A stretch of 64,000 nt of DNA from Aminobacterium sp. MB27-C1 (GCF_030908405.1 NZ_CP133089.1:372001-436000); one strand, 5' to 3'; numbered from the stretch's first letter, positions 50,871 through 60,140 are shown. A program made the numbers and translations. The notes: generated by a model from the sequence alone, not told the origin.

Positions 50871-52721
50871 GTGAGCACAAAGGCGATACTCTTGGGCAAT
50901 GAAGCCATCGCTCGTGGTATTGTGGAAGCCGGCTGTGCTGTGGCTACTGCATATCCAGGAACTCCTTCTTCGGAGATTTTGCCAGCAGTGGCTAAGTTTG
51001 CAGATGCGCTCGGAACTTCTACAGCCGTTGAGTGGGGAGCAAATGAAAAAGTAGCTTTTGAAATGGCAACGTCAGCAGCTTTTACAGGAGTTCGATCTTG
51101 CGTCGTTATGAAGCAAGTTGGTTTGAATGTTGCTGCCGATCCATTTATGAGTGCTGCTCATTTCGATATGAAGGGTGGAATGCTATTAGTTGTAGCTGAT
51201 GATCCAGGTCCCCATAGTTCTCAGACAGAACAGGATAGCCGCTTTTTTGCATATTTTGCTAAAGTGCCATGCTTTGATCCTTCGACTGCGGCGGAAGCGA
51301 AAGATATGGTTTTCGATGCATATGATCTTTCGGAGAAATACAACATCATTACAATGCTTCGACCGAGTGTACGCGTAGATCACTGTCGTCAGGACGTAGA
51401 TATAAAAGATGTTCTTACTATAGACAGAGAGATACGTTTTGAAAAAGATCCGGCACGATGGGTTTGTCTTCCTGCTACTGTCAGAATCAACCATCCTAAA
51501 CTCAATAAGAAAAACGATCAAATCAGAGAAGATTTCGAAACAGAATATAGCAAATATAACTATGAAATTCCTGCAAAAGGCAAAGCCAAGCTTGGCATTA
51601 TTGCCTCTGGCGTCTCTTTTTCTATTGTTTATGATATTTTGAAGGCTTGGGGACGTGAAGATATCTCCATATTGAAAATCGGAACTCCAGTGCCATTACC
51701 AATAAAAATGGTGACAGATTTTATCAATCGCCATGAAAATGTTCTTGTTCTTGAAGAAACCTATCCTGTTGTTGAAATGCAGCTCTTAGACCGAACAAAG
51801 GTCAAGGGGCGCTGGAATGGATTTGTTCCAAGAGCAGGTGAGCTTTTACCTGAAGTTATTGAATCTATCATTCTTAAGGCTCTTGACGAAGAGAAAGCTG
51901 TTGGTGCTGATAGCGACCTGAAGGCAGCTCTTGAAGAGTTAAAGATAACTCCGAGAAAGCCTATGTTATGCCCCGGTTGTCCTCACCGAGCAAGCGTTTT
52001 TGCAATTCGTCAGGCTATTCCGAATGCCATTAACCCATCTGATATTGGTTGTTATACCCTTTCTGTTAATCAGAAGGGAGCAGATGCCGTTATGGATATG
52101 GGTGCGTCTGTAACTATGGCTTCTGGCCTTTATTTAGCTCATAAAGTAATGGGAAAGGATCAACCCATTGTTTCCACAATAGGCGACTCTACTTTTTTCC
52201 ACATGGGAATACCCGGGCTTGTTAGCGCAGTATATAACAAGCACGCTTTTGTTTTAAGCATTCTTGATAACAGAACAACGGCGATGACAGGTGCCCAGTC
52301 GAATCCTTCTGTAGGAGATAAGTTGCGCAAAGGGGATGAGGGGCGAATAGTAGAAATCGAGCAGGTTGTTCGGGGTTGTGGCGTTCACTATGTGCAAACT
52401 CTTGAAGCCTATGATGTGGAAGAAGGCAAAAGGTTGGTAAAAGAAGCCTGGGAATACGCAAAAGAACATCAGGAACCAGCTGTGCTTATATTTAAGCACC
52501 CATGCATGCTTCTTCGAGAGAAACAAGATAAGATTCAGGTAAAAGTGGATTCGGAGAAATGTATTGGTTGTAAATTCTGCATCAATTTCTTTAATTGCCC
52601 TGGGCTTGTTTTTGACGAAGCTAAGAAGAAAGCTTACATCGATGAACGATTCTGTGTATCTTGCGGCGTTTGCACTCAAGTATGTCCGCACGGGGCTATA
52701 ATTCCTGTGGAGGAGGCGTAG
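50871..52721 (+). CDS. iorA: Indolepyruvate:ferredoxin oxidoreductase, alpha subunit
   Basis: 616 residues. LLGNEAIARGIVEAGCAVATAYPGTPSSEI opens the pyrimidine-binding domain (motif TAYPGTPSSE); CPGCPHRASVFAIRQ and IGDSTFFHMGIPGL are in the TPP-binding domain; the C-terminus has two ferredoxin sites, CIGCKFCINFFNC and CVSCGVCTQVC. It oxidatively decarboxylates aryl pyruvates from Trp, Phe and Tyr to aryl-acetyl-CoA, reducing ferredoxin. I chose the GTG at 50871 because homology begins there; GGAGG lies 11 nt upstream. iorB follows after 4 nt. Confidence 0.93.
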   Translation: MSTKAILLGNEAIARGIVEAGCAVATAYPGTPSSEILPAVAKFADALGTSTAVEWGANEKVAFEMATSAAFTGVRSCVVMKQVGLNVAADPFMSAAHFDMKGGMLLVVADDPGPHSSQTEQDSRFFAYFAKVPCFDPSTAAEAKDMVFDAYDLSEKYNIITMLRPSVRVDHCRQDVDIKDVLTIDREIRFEKDPARWVCLPATVRINHPKLNKKNDQIREDFETEYSKYNYEIPAKGKAKLGIIASGVSFSIVYDILKAWGREDISILKIGTPVPLPIKMVTDFINRHENVLVLEETYPVVEMQLLDRTKVKGRWNGFVPRAGELLPEVIESIILKALDEEKAVGADSDLKAALEELKITPRKPMLCPGCPHRASVFAIRQAIPNAINPSDIGCYTLSVNQKGADAVMDMGASVTMASGLYLAHKVMGKDQPIVSTIGDSTFFHMGIPGLVSAVYNKHAFVLSILDNRTTAMTGAQSNPSVGDKLRKGDEGRIVEIEQVVRGCGVHYVQTLEAYDVEEGKRLVKEAWEYAKEHQEPAVLIFKHPCMLLREKQDKIQVKVDSEKCIGCKFCINFFNCPGLVFDEAKKKAYIDERFCVSCGVCTQVCPHGAIIPVEEA

Positions 52722-52725
52722 ACCC

Positions 52726-53280
52726 ATGCAGTATGTCATAGTTGGAATTGGTGGACAGGGAATTTTATTTTCAACAAAGGTATTGGGCCATATAGCCATG
52801 TCTCGGAAAGAGAATGTAATGGGTAGCGAAGTTCATGGTATGGCGCAACGCGGAGGCTCTGTTATCAGCCATTTCAAAATAGGGGAGTATAAAAGTCCGT
52901 TGGTAAAGGCTGGAGAAGCTGATATCCTTTTGGCTTTTGATCAAAATGAAGCTATAAGAAATCTACACTTTCTTCGTGACGGAGGAAATTTGATTGTCAA
53001 TATATTTGACGAAAAAGCTTTTGGTAATAGCCATCTTGACAATTACTTGAGAAAAAAGGACATAAAACTTTTTAAGATCAAAGGGTATGACCTTTTAAAA
53101 GAGCATATGGGGGGTAATTTTCTCTTCTTAAATGTTCTCATTTTAGGAGCTCTTTGTGCATCTAATGTCAGCAATGTTAAAATTGACGAAGTTCGGGAAG
53201 CTATAAATCAGTTATCTCCAGAAAAGTTTGCAGATGCAAACTTGAAAGTTCTCAACCTCGGGTACGATGCCCTTTCGTAA
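52726..53280 (+). CDS. iorB: Indolepyruvate:ferredoxin oxidoreductase, beta subunit
   Basis: 184 residues, the gamma-type domain of 2-oxoacid:ferredoxin oxidoreductases. VGIGGQGILFSTKVLGHIAM is the N-terminal nucleotide-like motif; GSEVHGMAQRGGSVISHFKIG is the family signature region. It pairs with IorA. Its 3' end overlaps the next gene by 14 nt. Confidence 0.92.
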   Translation: MQYVIVGIGGQGILFSTKVLGHIAMSRKENVMGSEVHGMAQRGGSVISHFKIGEYKSPLVKAGEADILLAFDQNEAIRNLHFLRDGGNLIVNIFDEKAFGNSHLDNYLRKKDIKLFKIKGYDLLKEHMGGNFLFLNVLILGALCASNVSNVKIDEVREAINQLSPEKFADANLKVLNLGYDALS

Positions 53281-53791
53281 TATTAAAAAGAGGTTATGTG
53301 GAGGGAGCTCAAAAGGGCTCCCTCTTTTTATTAGTGAAGGTTTTTCGTCCTTTGAGCTCCTTGTTGTATGTGCTATAACGATAATAATGTTGGGAGTTTT
53401 TTGTGCTGGCTTTCGGCCTCTTTTTCGAGTTAATTCTTCTTGTTATAAAGCCAGACAAGAAGCGGAACGTTTTGCTCTGTGGTTTGAATCGCAATTAACA
53501 AAGGGCAGACTAGAAAGAACTTCGTGTATTATTCGTCTCTTGCCAGGAGATCGTCCTGTCGATCAAATAAGGATTACGTGGGATACTGGAGAACGAGAGA
53601 TTTATGATGCTCATGGTCGTGCATGGTTTCAGATGGGAGGATTCAATAGAGCTCCGCTATATAGTCCTTATTGGCATACGATTTCTCCTGCGTTTGTTCT
53701 TGATGTTTCAACAAGACCTCAGCAAGGGGAAAAAGTTTGTAAAGTCATTGTTTCACCACATTGTTTTGTCAGCATCGAAGAAAAAAGGTAA
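53267..53791 (+). CDS. Type IV prepilin-like (pseudopilin) protein
   Basis: 174 residues. A basic leader of about 24 residues ends in Gly, followed by FSSFELLVVCAITIIMLGVF: Phe+1 and Glu+5 and a hydrophobic helix, as expected for prepilin-peptidase substrates (GspH/FimT-like). The rest is a small beta-rich globular part. The start lies inside iorB (14-nt overlap), so translation may be coupled to an unrelated metabolic gene. It could be a minor pilin for a type IV pilus, a DNA-uptake machine or a type II secretion system; no other pilus gene is in the window. Confidence 0.7.
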   Translation: MPFRNIKKRLCGGSSKGLPLFISEGFSSFELLVVCAITIIMLGVFCAGFRPLFRVNSSCYKARQEAERFALWFESQLTKGRLERTSCIIRLLPGDRPVDQIRITWDTGEREIYDAHGRAWFQMGGFNRAPLYSPYWHTISPAFVLDVSTRPQQGEKVCKVIVSPHCFVSIEEKR

Positions 53792-53877
53792 ACTGAATAC
53801 ATCTCTATTGAAATCTCAAAAGTACTGGGGTATAAAAAGACAATTCCGATAATGTAGTAGAAGTGGGGGTTCGTTTA

Positions 53878-54417
53878 ATGGCGGAAGTGAGGCCATGGTG
53901 GAGAGAATTTGTTGAAACAATATTATGGGCTCTTGTGCTTGCACTCATTTTAAGAACTTTTATTGTGCAGGCATTTTGGATCCCAAGTGGCTCTATGCTT
54001 CCTACATTAGAACCAGGGGACAGAGTTTTGGTAGCAAAATTTCTATATACTTTTCGAGAACCTAAGCGGGGAGATATTTTTGTCTTTAAATTCCCCTTAG
54101 ACCCTAAAAGAGATTTTGTTAAAAGAATCATAGGTCTTCCTGGGGATACTCTTCATATTAAAGATGGAGTTGTCTATATAAATAATAATCCTCTTCATGA
54201 AGGCTATGTTAAACAAGCTGATGATTATACACTTTTGCCAAATTTGATTTTCCCGAATGTTCCCGTACATATACCTGCAAAAATGTATTTTGCCATGGGA
54301 GATAATCGTTCTCACTCTCAGGATAGCCGCTATTGGGGATTTGTCCCCCAAAAAAATATTCGAGGCCCTGTCCTTTTTCGATATTGGCCTCTCAATAGAA
54401 TAGGAGTTGTTCGTTAA
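53878..54417 (+). CDS. lepB: Signal peptidase I, second paralogue
   Basis: 179 residues from the ATG after GTGGGGG. N-terminal anchor FVETILWALVLALILRTFIV; catalytic Ser in WIPSGSMLPTL; Lys in FVKRIIGLPGD; box E GDNRSHSQDSRYWG. It opens the conserved run lepB-rbgA-rnhB. Closely related to the paralogue at 49111; the main differences lie in the substrate-binding central part. Confidence 0.93.
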   Translation: MAEVRPWWREFVETILWALVLALILRTFIVQAFWIPSGSMLPTLEPGDRVLVAKFLYTFREPKRGDIFVFKFPLDPKRDFVKRIIGLPGDTLHIKDGVVYINNNPLHEGYVKQADDYTLLPNLIFPNVPVHIPAKMYFAMGDNRSHSQDSRYWGFVPQKNIRGPVLFRYWPLNRIGVVR

Positions 54418-54418
54418 C

Positions 54419-55255
54419 GTGCCACGTACAGTTTGGTTCCCAGGACATATGGCTAAAGGTAAGCGCAAACTGGAGGAATTAGCCAAAAAACTAGATATTA
54501 TTTTCGAACTTCGCGATGCAAGAGCTCCGCAGCTTACGTCTTCGCCGATGGCTGTTCAGCTTTCCAAGATATGCCCTGTATATATCGTTCTTACTCGAGC
54601 TGATCTCGCTGAAGAAGGGGCAACAAAAGCTTGGTTAAGTTTCTTTGCTTCTCAGAAAAGTAAAGCTTGGGCATTCAATCTCTTAGAGGGGAAAATACAA
54701 TCGTTGCGTCGTGATTTAACCAAGATGAAGCCTTCCCATAGAGAACTTCGCCTTGCTGTTGTTGGAATCCCCAATGTGGGGAAATCATTGTTTTTGAATC
54801 TTCTCGTGGGTAAAAAACGAGCTCAGGTTGGAGGTATTCCCGGAGTTACTAAAGGTGTTTCATGGTATAAGGGACAAGATATTCTTGCTGTAGATTCTCC
54901 TGGAATACTTGATCCCCATTCACATAATGAAGTCCATCGCCGTTTGGCCTGGCTTGGAAGCTCAAAGGCTCAGGTTATAGGTGGGACCGATGTTGTTGCT
55001 CTTTCTCTTATTGAGTTTTTAAAAGAACGTGGATATTGGCATTTGATAGAAGAGAAGTGGAATATAGAGAATGAAGCTGAGGAATCACTGATTACTCTTG
55101 AAAAAATCGGGCGTCGCTTGGGGTGTCTGGTTAGTGGTGGACGTGTTGATTTCTCTTTAGCAGGACAGCGCTTTCTTGATACTTTTTCGACTGGAAAGCT
55201 TGGACGTATAACTTTAGAATGGCCAGGGGAGCGGTATCCATGGGAGATCGATTAA
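54419..55255 (+). CDS. rbgA: Ribosome biogenesis GTPase RbgA (YlqF)
   Basis: 278 residues. Circularly permuted GTPase: G4-like LTRAD at about residue 60 comes before G1 GIPNVGKSLFLN (about 118-129) and G3 DSPG. The N-terminal WFPGHMAKG is a YlqF signature. It matures the 50S subunit. I chose the GTG at 54419, 2 nt after the lepB stop; a TTG at 54407 overlaps the RBS AGGAG. It overlaps rnhB by 16 nt. Confidence 0.92.
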   Translation: MPRTVWFPGHMAKGKRKLEELAKKLDIIFELRDARAPQLTSSPMAVQLSKICPVYIVLTRADLAEEGATKAWLSFFASQKSKAWAFNLLEGKIQSLRRDLTKMKPSHRELRLAVVGIPNVGKSLFLNLLVGKKRAQVGGIPGVTKGVSWYKGQDILAVDSPGILDPHSHNEVHRRLAWLGSSKAQVIGGTDVVALSLIEFLKERGYWHLIEEKWNIENEAEESLITLEKIGRRLGCLVSGGRVDFSLAGQRFLDTFSTGKLGRITLEWPGERYPWEID

Positions 55256-55824
55256 TTATTGGCGTTGATGAAGCAGGTCGTGGCCCTTTAGCAGGACCAG
55301 TTGTTGCAGCTGCAGCCATTTTAACGCCATCTCAAAAGGAAAGTTTGTTGGCTTTAGGTCTCAATGATTCGAAAAAGCTTACCCCTGTAAAGCGTGAGAA
55401 AATTTTTAAAGTAATGCTTAGTCTTGGTGTGGTTTGGAAGGCCCAGGCTGCTTCTCCACGGCGTATTGATAGCATGAACATTCTTCAGGCTACTCTTTGG
55501 GCCATGTATAGATCTGTTAAAAAGCTGCCCCCTGTCTTTGATGAAATTATTGTCGATGGAAATATTCGAATTCCGTATCTTGAGGGTGTTTCTCAACAGG
55601 CCATGCCGAAGGCAGATAGCCTTATCCCAGAAGTGGCAGCTGCCTCTGTTATAGCAAAAGTTTTACGAGACAGGGCTATGATAGCTTTAGACAGGGTGTA
55701 TCCTCAATATGAATTTGCCAAGCATAAAGGGTATCCTACCGTGAAACATCGAACTCTTATTGCTCATTTTGGACTATCGCCCATTCATCGTAAAAGCTTT
55801 ACATGGAAGGTCCCGACGCCATGA
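55240..55824 (+). CDS. rnhB: Ribonuclease HII
   Basis: 194 residues. IGVDEAGRGPLAGPVVAAA carries the first Asp-Glu pair; IIVDGN the third acidic residue; AAASVIAKVLRDRAM the fourth; then KHKGYPTVKH. It removes RNA from RNA-DNA hybrids, including single ribonucleotides. AGGGGAG lies 8 nt before the ATG, within the end of rbgA. Confidence 0.93.
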   Translation: MGDRLIIGVDEAGRGPLAGPVVAAAAILTPSQKESLLALGLNDSKKLTPVKREKIFKVMLSLGVVWKAQAASPRRIDSMNILQATLWAMYRSVKKLPPVFDEIIVDGNIRIPYLEGVSQQAMPKADSLIPEVAAASVIAKVLRDRAMIALDRVYPQYEFAKHKGYPTVKHRTLIAHFGLSPIHRKSFTWKVPTP

Positions 55825-56879
55825 CGTCTCTCAATGGCCTTTCTGGTCCGGTTGGCGGAAAAAATGTATCGGAAAGTTTACATCAGACTCTGTCTGAAAG
55901 TAATGTCTCGTCTACGAAAGCTTCATCCACTAAGGCCATTGCCAATGGGAGTCTTGTTGAAGGGCGCGTTATAGATACATGGCAGGGGGGATATCTTGTC
56001 CGAATAGGATCGCAGAATCTTAAAGCTATGGCTAATATTCCTCTCGTTGTAGGTCAGCGATTTCAGGCCATTTGGGATACGTCAGGAGACATTCCTGTTC
56101 TTCGCCTTCGTGACGTTGATGTAGCTCTCCTGGGAAGCTTGTCCGAAACTGATCGTCCTATAGCTGAAGCTCTTTTGCTTCGAGGACTCCCTATCTCGAC
56201 GGAAGTATTAAAAAGTCTTCAAGTAGCATGGATTCGCGCAGGAGGGAAGCAAAACATGCTTGCCCCCCTTGTGGAGCTCTGGGCTCGAAATTTGCCTTTA
56301 TCCTCCCAAAACATTAATCTTCTGGTATGGTATATAGGTCTTTCCAAAGAAGAACTTCTTGATGTGTGGAAAAAGATTCGCCAGAAGTTTCATGAGGGAC
56401 TTGAAAAAGGGGAAAATCCTCACGCGGTGTTAAGACGTTTATTGTCAGATACAGACGATGTAGGTTGTTTTTTGCAAGCCCATAGTTTGCTTATGAAATC
56501 GGCGCGACAGAATCATAGCGAAGTCGTGCCCTTTTTTTCAGCATGGTGGCCTGTAGGAGAAGAAACAGAAACACTTGCCGCCAAAGTAAGAGTAGAAAAA
56601 AGAAGTTTGGAAAATTTGAAAAATTCTTTTTGGAGAGTTGCATTTGATCTGGATTGCTACAATCTAAAAACTGTGTCAGGAGAAGTTGCAACAGAAGGTC
56701 ATTCGCTGGGAGTTACACTGAAGGTGGAAAATCCGACTGTGCAAAGAATTCTCCGCAGAAGAAAAACGGAGCTTTACGATTTGCTAGATGGGCTCCCTCT
56801 CCATACACAATATATTTCCGTTGCTTTGAAGGATATAGAGAGAGATATTGTGTATAGGAGGTTTGATGTAGAAATATGA
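55821..56879 (+). CDS. ylqG: FliK/YlqG-like hook-length-control-type protein
   Basis: 352 residues; Ser/Thr-rich N-terminus, LVEGRVIDTWQGGYLVRIGSQN near residue 50 (small beta domain), then a helical region and a C-terminal part with LGVTLKVENPTVQRIL like the FliK C-terminus. Its start overlaps the rnhB stop (ATGA), and its own stop overlaps the next start. The call rests mainly on position: B. subtilis has the same order rbgA-rnhB-ylqG-ylqH. Whether it works in a flagellum or elsewhere is not known. Confidence 0.6.
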   Translation: MTSLNGLSGPVGGKNVSESLHQTLSESNVSSTKASSTKAIANGSLVEGRVIDTWQGGYLVRIGSQNLKAMANIPLVVGQRFQAIWDTSGDIPVLRLRDVDVALLGSLSETDRPIAEALLLRGLPISTEVLKSLQVAWIRAGGKQNMLAPLVELWARNLPLSSQNINLLVWYIGLSKEELLDVWKKIRQKFHEGLEKGENPHAVLRRLLSDTDDVGCFLQAHSLLMKSARQNHSEVVPFFSAWWPVGEETETLAAKVRVEKRSLENLKNSFWRVAFDLDCYNLKTVSGEVATEGHSLGVTLKVENPTVQRILRRRKTELYDLLDGLPLHTQYISVALKDIERDIVYRRFDVEI

Positions 56880-57148
56880 ACGCTTTTGATAAAAGAAAAA
56901 AAGCGGCAGCCCTTTCATATAATCCCGAAAAAGATAATGCTCCTAGAGTAGGTGCTTTTGGTGAAGATTTTCTCGCCAGGCGAATCATTGAAGTTGCGAA
57001 GGAAGCAAATATTCCTATCGTAGAAGATGCTGCATTGGTTTCAGCTCTTTTAACCCTTGAGCTAGGAGAAGAAATCCCTGTAGATCTTTACGAAGCTGTA
57101 GCGCGTATCCTTGCTTTCTTATATAAACTTGACAAAGGAGATGAATAA
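56876..57148 (+). CDS. ylqH: FlhB C-terminal-domain-like protein (YlqH)
   Basis: 90 residues. APRVGAFGEDFLARRIIEVA and IPIVEDAALVSALLTLELGEEIP match the cytoplasmic domain of FlhB/YscU export switches without the membrane part. The NPTH autocleavage motif is not present (YNPEKD at that place), so it is not a self-cleaving switch. It overlaps the FliK-like gene by 4 nt, and the two may interact as FliK and FlhB do. Confidence 0.82.
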   Translation: MNAFDKRKKAAALSYNPEKDNAPRVGAFGEDFLARRIIEVAKEANIPIVEDAALVSALLTLELGEEIPVDLYEAVARILAFLYKLDKGDE

Positions 57149-57152
57149 AACC

Positions 57153-57521
57153 GTGGATCATGTTGCACTTGGCCGTTGGGGGGAAGAAACAGCATGTTCT
57201 TATCTCCATAAAAAGGGATGGAATATTCTGGATCGCAATGTTTATTTTCCTCGGGGAGAGCTCGACATAGTAGCCATGGATAAGGATGAACTTGTTGTAG
57301 TAGAGGTTCGAACTCGATCATTAGGATATCTTATGTCTCCTGAAGAATCGGTGGGACCTGTGAAAACGCGAAGATTGGTATATGCAGGGTCTTGCTATGT
57401 GGAAAAAGTAGATTGGAATGGTTTTTGGAGAATTGATCTCTTGGGAATTACGTGTCATAAAGATGATAGTTATTCCATAGAACATTTCAAAGATATTACG
57501 AACGGGATGTCTTTTTTGTGA
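57153..57521 (+). CDS. yraN: YraN family (UPF0102) nuclease-like protein
   Basis: 122 residues. ALGRWGEETACSYLHKKGWNILDRN, then GELDIVAMDKDELVVVEVRTRS, with the restriction-endonuclease-like acidic residues E-x-D and V-E-V-K/R (motifs shown in part). Its role is unclear; it accompanies comM and dprA in many genomes. I placed the start at the GTG 57153 with AAAGGAG upstream; the ATG at 57141 is possible but close to the RBS. comM overlaps its stop by 4 nt. Confidence 0.85.
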   Translation: MDHVALGRWGEETACSYLHKKGWNILDRNVYFPRGELDIVAMDKDELVVVEVRTRSLGYLMSPEESVGPVKTRRLVYAGSCYVEKVDWNGFWRIDLLGITCHKDDSYSIEHFKDITNGMSFL

Positions 57522-59020
57522 TCCCTATTTATGGTATTACGCTTCAAGGCGTGCAAGCTCTGAAAGTAGAAGTTGAAGTTGAAATAACAGGTGGTCTTTT
57601 TTTTATCGCAGTTGTAGGCCTTCCTGACGCTGCTGTACGAGAATCTCGGGAGAGGGTCCGTGCGGCTTTGCGCAGCCTTCTTATTCCAGTTCGCGGACGT
57701 GTTACTGTAAATCTTGCACCTGCTGACAGCCCTAAAGAAGGAGCCCTTCTTGATCTCCCTATAGCTTTAGGTATTGCACAGAAATTAGGTGTTATTTCTT
57801 TAAATAAACCGGCTCTTTTTGTGGGAGAGCTGGCTCTTGATGGTCGATTACGAAAAACAAGGGGAGTGGTTCCAGCTGCCTTCTTGGCTCGGAAGCTTAA
57901 AATTCCCCTCTTTGTTCCGCAAGAAAATGCCTTTGAGGTTTCATTAGTTCCTGATGTAGAGGCATATGCTGTTTCAAGTCTGCAACAATTATTCGATCAT
58001 ATAAAAGGAAGAACATTACTTTCTCCCCTTAGAAAAGAAATACTTCCATCTGAGAACATTGTCGCCGATCCTGATTTGGCTGATATTAAAGGACAGAGTG
58101 GAGCTAAAAGAGCTCTGGAAATAGCAGCAGCAGGCCATCATAATTTGATTCTTGTTGGTTCCCCTGGAAGTGGAAAAACAATGCTTGCCAGAGCAATACG
58201 AGGAATTTTACCACCACTTTCTCAAGAAGAATTATTGGAAAGCCTTCAAGTTCACAGTACTGCCAAGCTTGACTTCCAAGCGACCCTCCAGCCACCTTTT
58301 TATACAGTCCATCCTACAGCAAGTATTGTTGCGATTTGCGGGGGAGGGTCAGCTCTTCGTCCAGGAGAGATAAGCCTTGCTCACCGTGGTGTTCTCTTTC
58401 TTGATGAATTTACGGAGTTTAGGCGGGATCTTTTAGAAGCTCTCCGTCAACCGTTGGAGGATGGAAAAATAGTAGTAAGCCGAGCAGCTGGGCGTGTTGT
58501 TTTCCCATGTCGTGTTTTGCTTATAGCTGCCTGTAACCCTTGTCCTTGCGGTTGGGATGGAGACATGGTGGAACAATGTATTTGTTCGGCATATGAGAAA
58601 GAGAGATATAGAAAACGCATTTCCGGACCTATTTTAGATCGCATTGATTTACACGTGTCTGTTCCACGTCTTCTCCCGAAAGAATTAATTTCTTTCGAAA
58701 ATCAAAGGGTTGAGAGCAGTAAAGTTGTTCGTAAACGTGTCTGTATGGCCAGGGAGCGACAACGAAAACGATGGGGAAAGTATGGTTTTCATTGTAATGC
58801 TGAACTTCCTGAGCGTTTTATAAAACGTTCTTTGCAATTGAGCCGAGATGTCCGTTCTTTCTTGATCCAAATGTCAGATCGACTTCGTCTTTCTGGAAGG
58901 GGAATAAGCAGAGTGTTAAAAGTTTCGCGTACAATAGCGGATCTTGCCGGTTCTTCTGAAGTAGAAGTCTCGCATGTAGCCGAAGCTCTTGCTTATAGAA
59001 AGGGGAGTGTCTCTTTATGA
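57518..59020 (+). CDS. comM: ComM/YifB-family Mg-chelatase-like AAA+ ATPase
   Basis: 500 residues. N-terminal ChlI/Lon-like domain (VGLPDAAVRESRERVRAAL, NLAPADSPKEGALLDLPIAL); Walker A VGSPGSGKTMLARAI at about 211-225; Walker B VLFLDEFTEF; zinc-like CNPCPCGWDGD...CICS; C-terminal Mg_chelatase_C helices. ComM drives branch migration during natural transformation. It starts with GTG, overlaps yraN by 4 nt, and overlaps dprA by 4 nt. Confidence 0.92.
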   Translation: MIPIYGITLQGVQALKVEVEVEITGGLFFIAVVGLPDAAVRESRERVRAALRSLLIPVRGRVTVNLAPADSPKEGALLDLPIALGIAQKLGVISLNKPALFVGELALDGRLRKTRGVVPAAFLARKLKIPLFVPQENAFEVSLVPDVEAYAVSSLQQLFDHIKGRTLLSPLRKEILPSENIVADPDLADIKGQSGAKRALEIAAAGHHNLILVGSPGSGKTMLARAIRGILPPLSQEELLESLQVHSTAKLDFQATLQPPFYTVHPTASIVAICGGGSALRPGEISLAHRGVLFLDEFTEFRRDLLEALRQPLEDGKIVVSRAAGRVVFPCRVLLIAACNPCPCGWDGDMVEQCICSAYEKERYRKRISGPILDRIDLHVSVPRLLPKELISFENQRVESSKVVRKRVCMARERQRKRWGKYGFHCNAELPERFIKRSLQLSRDVRSFLIQMSDRLRLSGRGISRVLKVSRTIADLAGSSEVEVSHVAEALAYRKGSVSL

Positions 59021-60126
59021 CTCCTCGTCAGGAGGCTCTTTTACTTATAAATGCCATAGAAGCAGATCGCCGTTTATGGGATAAAATTGCTGATAGTGAA
59101 GAGAAAATTGAAACGATCCGAAACGGATTTTTAACGGATGAACAAAAGAAAAGTCTTACATCTCGAACGTATAAACGTCTTGTCTATCTGGTTCACTCCC
59201 AATGGGCAGAGAAAGAAAGATATCGTTGTGAGTCTGTTGGAGTGCAATTGCTTTTTATGGGAGAATCAGGCTATCCCAAAAAACTAGAGAAGATGGAAAA
59301 TGCACCGTTGGTTCTCTACGTTCGTGGAAATTATTCTTTTAAGAAACCTATACTTTCGGTTGTTGGAACACGAAGGAGTACATATTATGGGCAACAGGTG
59401 GCTAGAGCATTAGGGCGTGTGGCAGCAGATAAAAACTGGACCTTGTTAAGCGGAGGAGCTCTTGGTATTGATGGGGCAGCACATAGTGGAAGCTTAGATG
59501 CTGGAGGAGAGACAGCAGTTGTGCTTGCCCATGGATTGGACCATGTTTACCCTAAACAGCATGAAGAATTATTTAGAAATATTCTCTCTTCTGGGGCTCT
59601 TGTTACAGAGTACGGTTTAGGCATAAGTGCAAAACCTTGGCATTTTCCTAAACGAAATCGGATAATAGCTGGTTTAGCTGATAAAATCGTCATAGTTGAA
59701 GCTCCAAAGCGAAGTGGAGCTATCGTTACAGCCCAGATTGCCTTGGATATAGGACGTGAAATATGGGTTGTGCCTGGTCGGATAGATGAAAAAATATGTA
59801 GTGGTTCCAATAAACTTCTTTATGACGGTGCCCATCCTCTTGTCGATCTAGCGGATTTTGCTGAAACGCTGTCACCGATTACACAACTTCATTTATTGAA
59901 CTCAAAAAAAGAAAAGAGTAAATCGTTATGTCCGAATATAAGTGAAAAAGAGCAAAAAATTCTCAATCTTATTCAAAATCATGGAGACCAAACAGTTGAC
60001 AACTTAACTGCTCAAGGTAAAATGACTGCCGCTGATGTTATCTCTTGCGTGAGTCATCTGTCTGCGTTAGATCTTATATATTCATCAGGGCCTGGCCGAT
60101 TTAGGGCCTCTATTGAATCAAAGTAA
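59017..60126 (+). CDS. dprA: DNA-processing protein DprA (Smf)
   Basis: 369 residues. Rossmann-like core with VVGTRRSTYYGQQVARALG, LLSGGALGIDGAAHSGSL and PKRNRIIAGLADKIVIVEAP; C-terminal winged-helix-like part. DprA loads RecA on incoming single-stranded DNA. It follows comM with a 4-nt overlap, so two transformation genes are coupled. Confidence 0.93.
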   Translation: MTPRQEALLLINAIEADRRLWDKIADSEEKIETIRNGFLTDEQKKSLTSRTYKRLVYLVHSQWAEKERYRCESVGVQLLFMGESGYPKKLEKMENAPLVLYVRGNYSFKKPILSVVGTRRSTYYGQQVARALGRVAADKNWTLLSGGALGIDGAAHSGSLDAGGETAVVLAHGLDHVYPKQHEELFRNILSSGALVTEYGLGISAKPWHFPKRNRIIAGLADKIVIVEAPKRSGAIVTAQIALDIGREIWVVPGRIDEKICSGSNKLLYDGAHPLVDLADFAETLSPITQLHLLNSKKEKSKSLCPNISEKEQKILNLIQNHGDQTVDNLTAQGKMTAADVISCVSHLSALDLIYSSGPGRFRASIESK

Positions 60127-60140
60127 AGGAGCGTATCATA

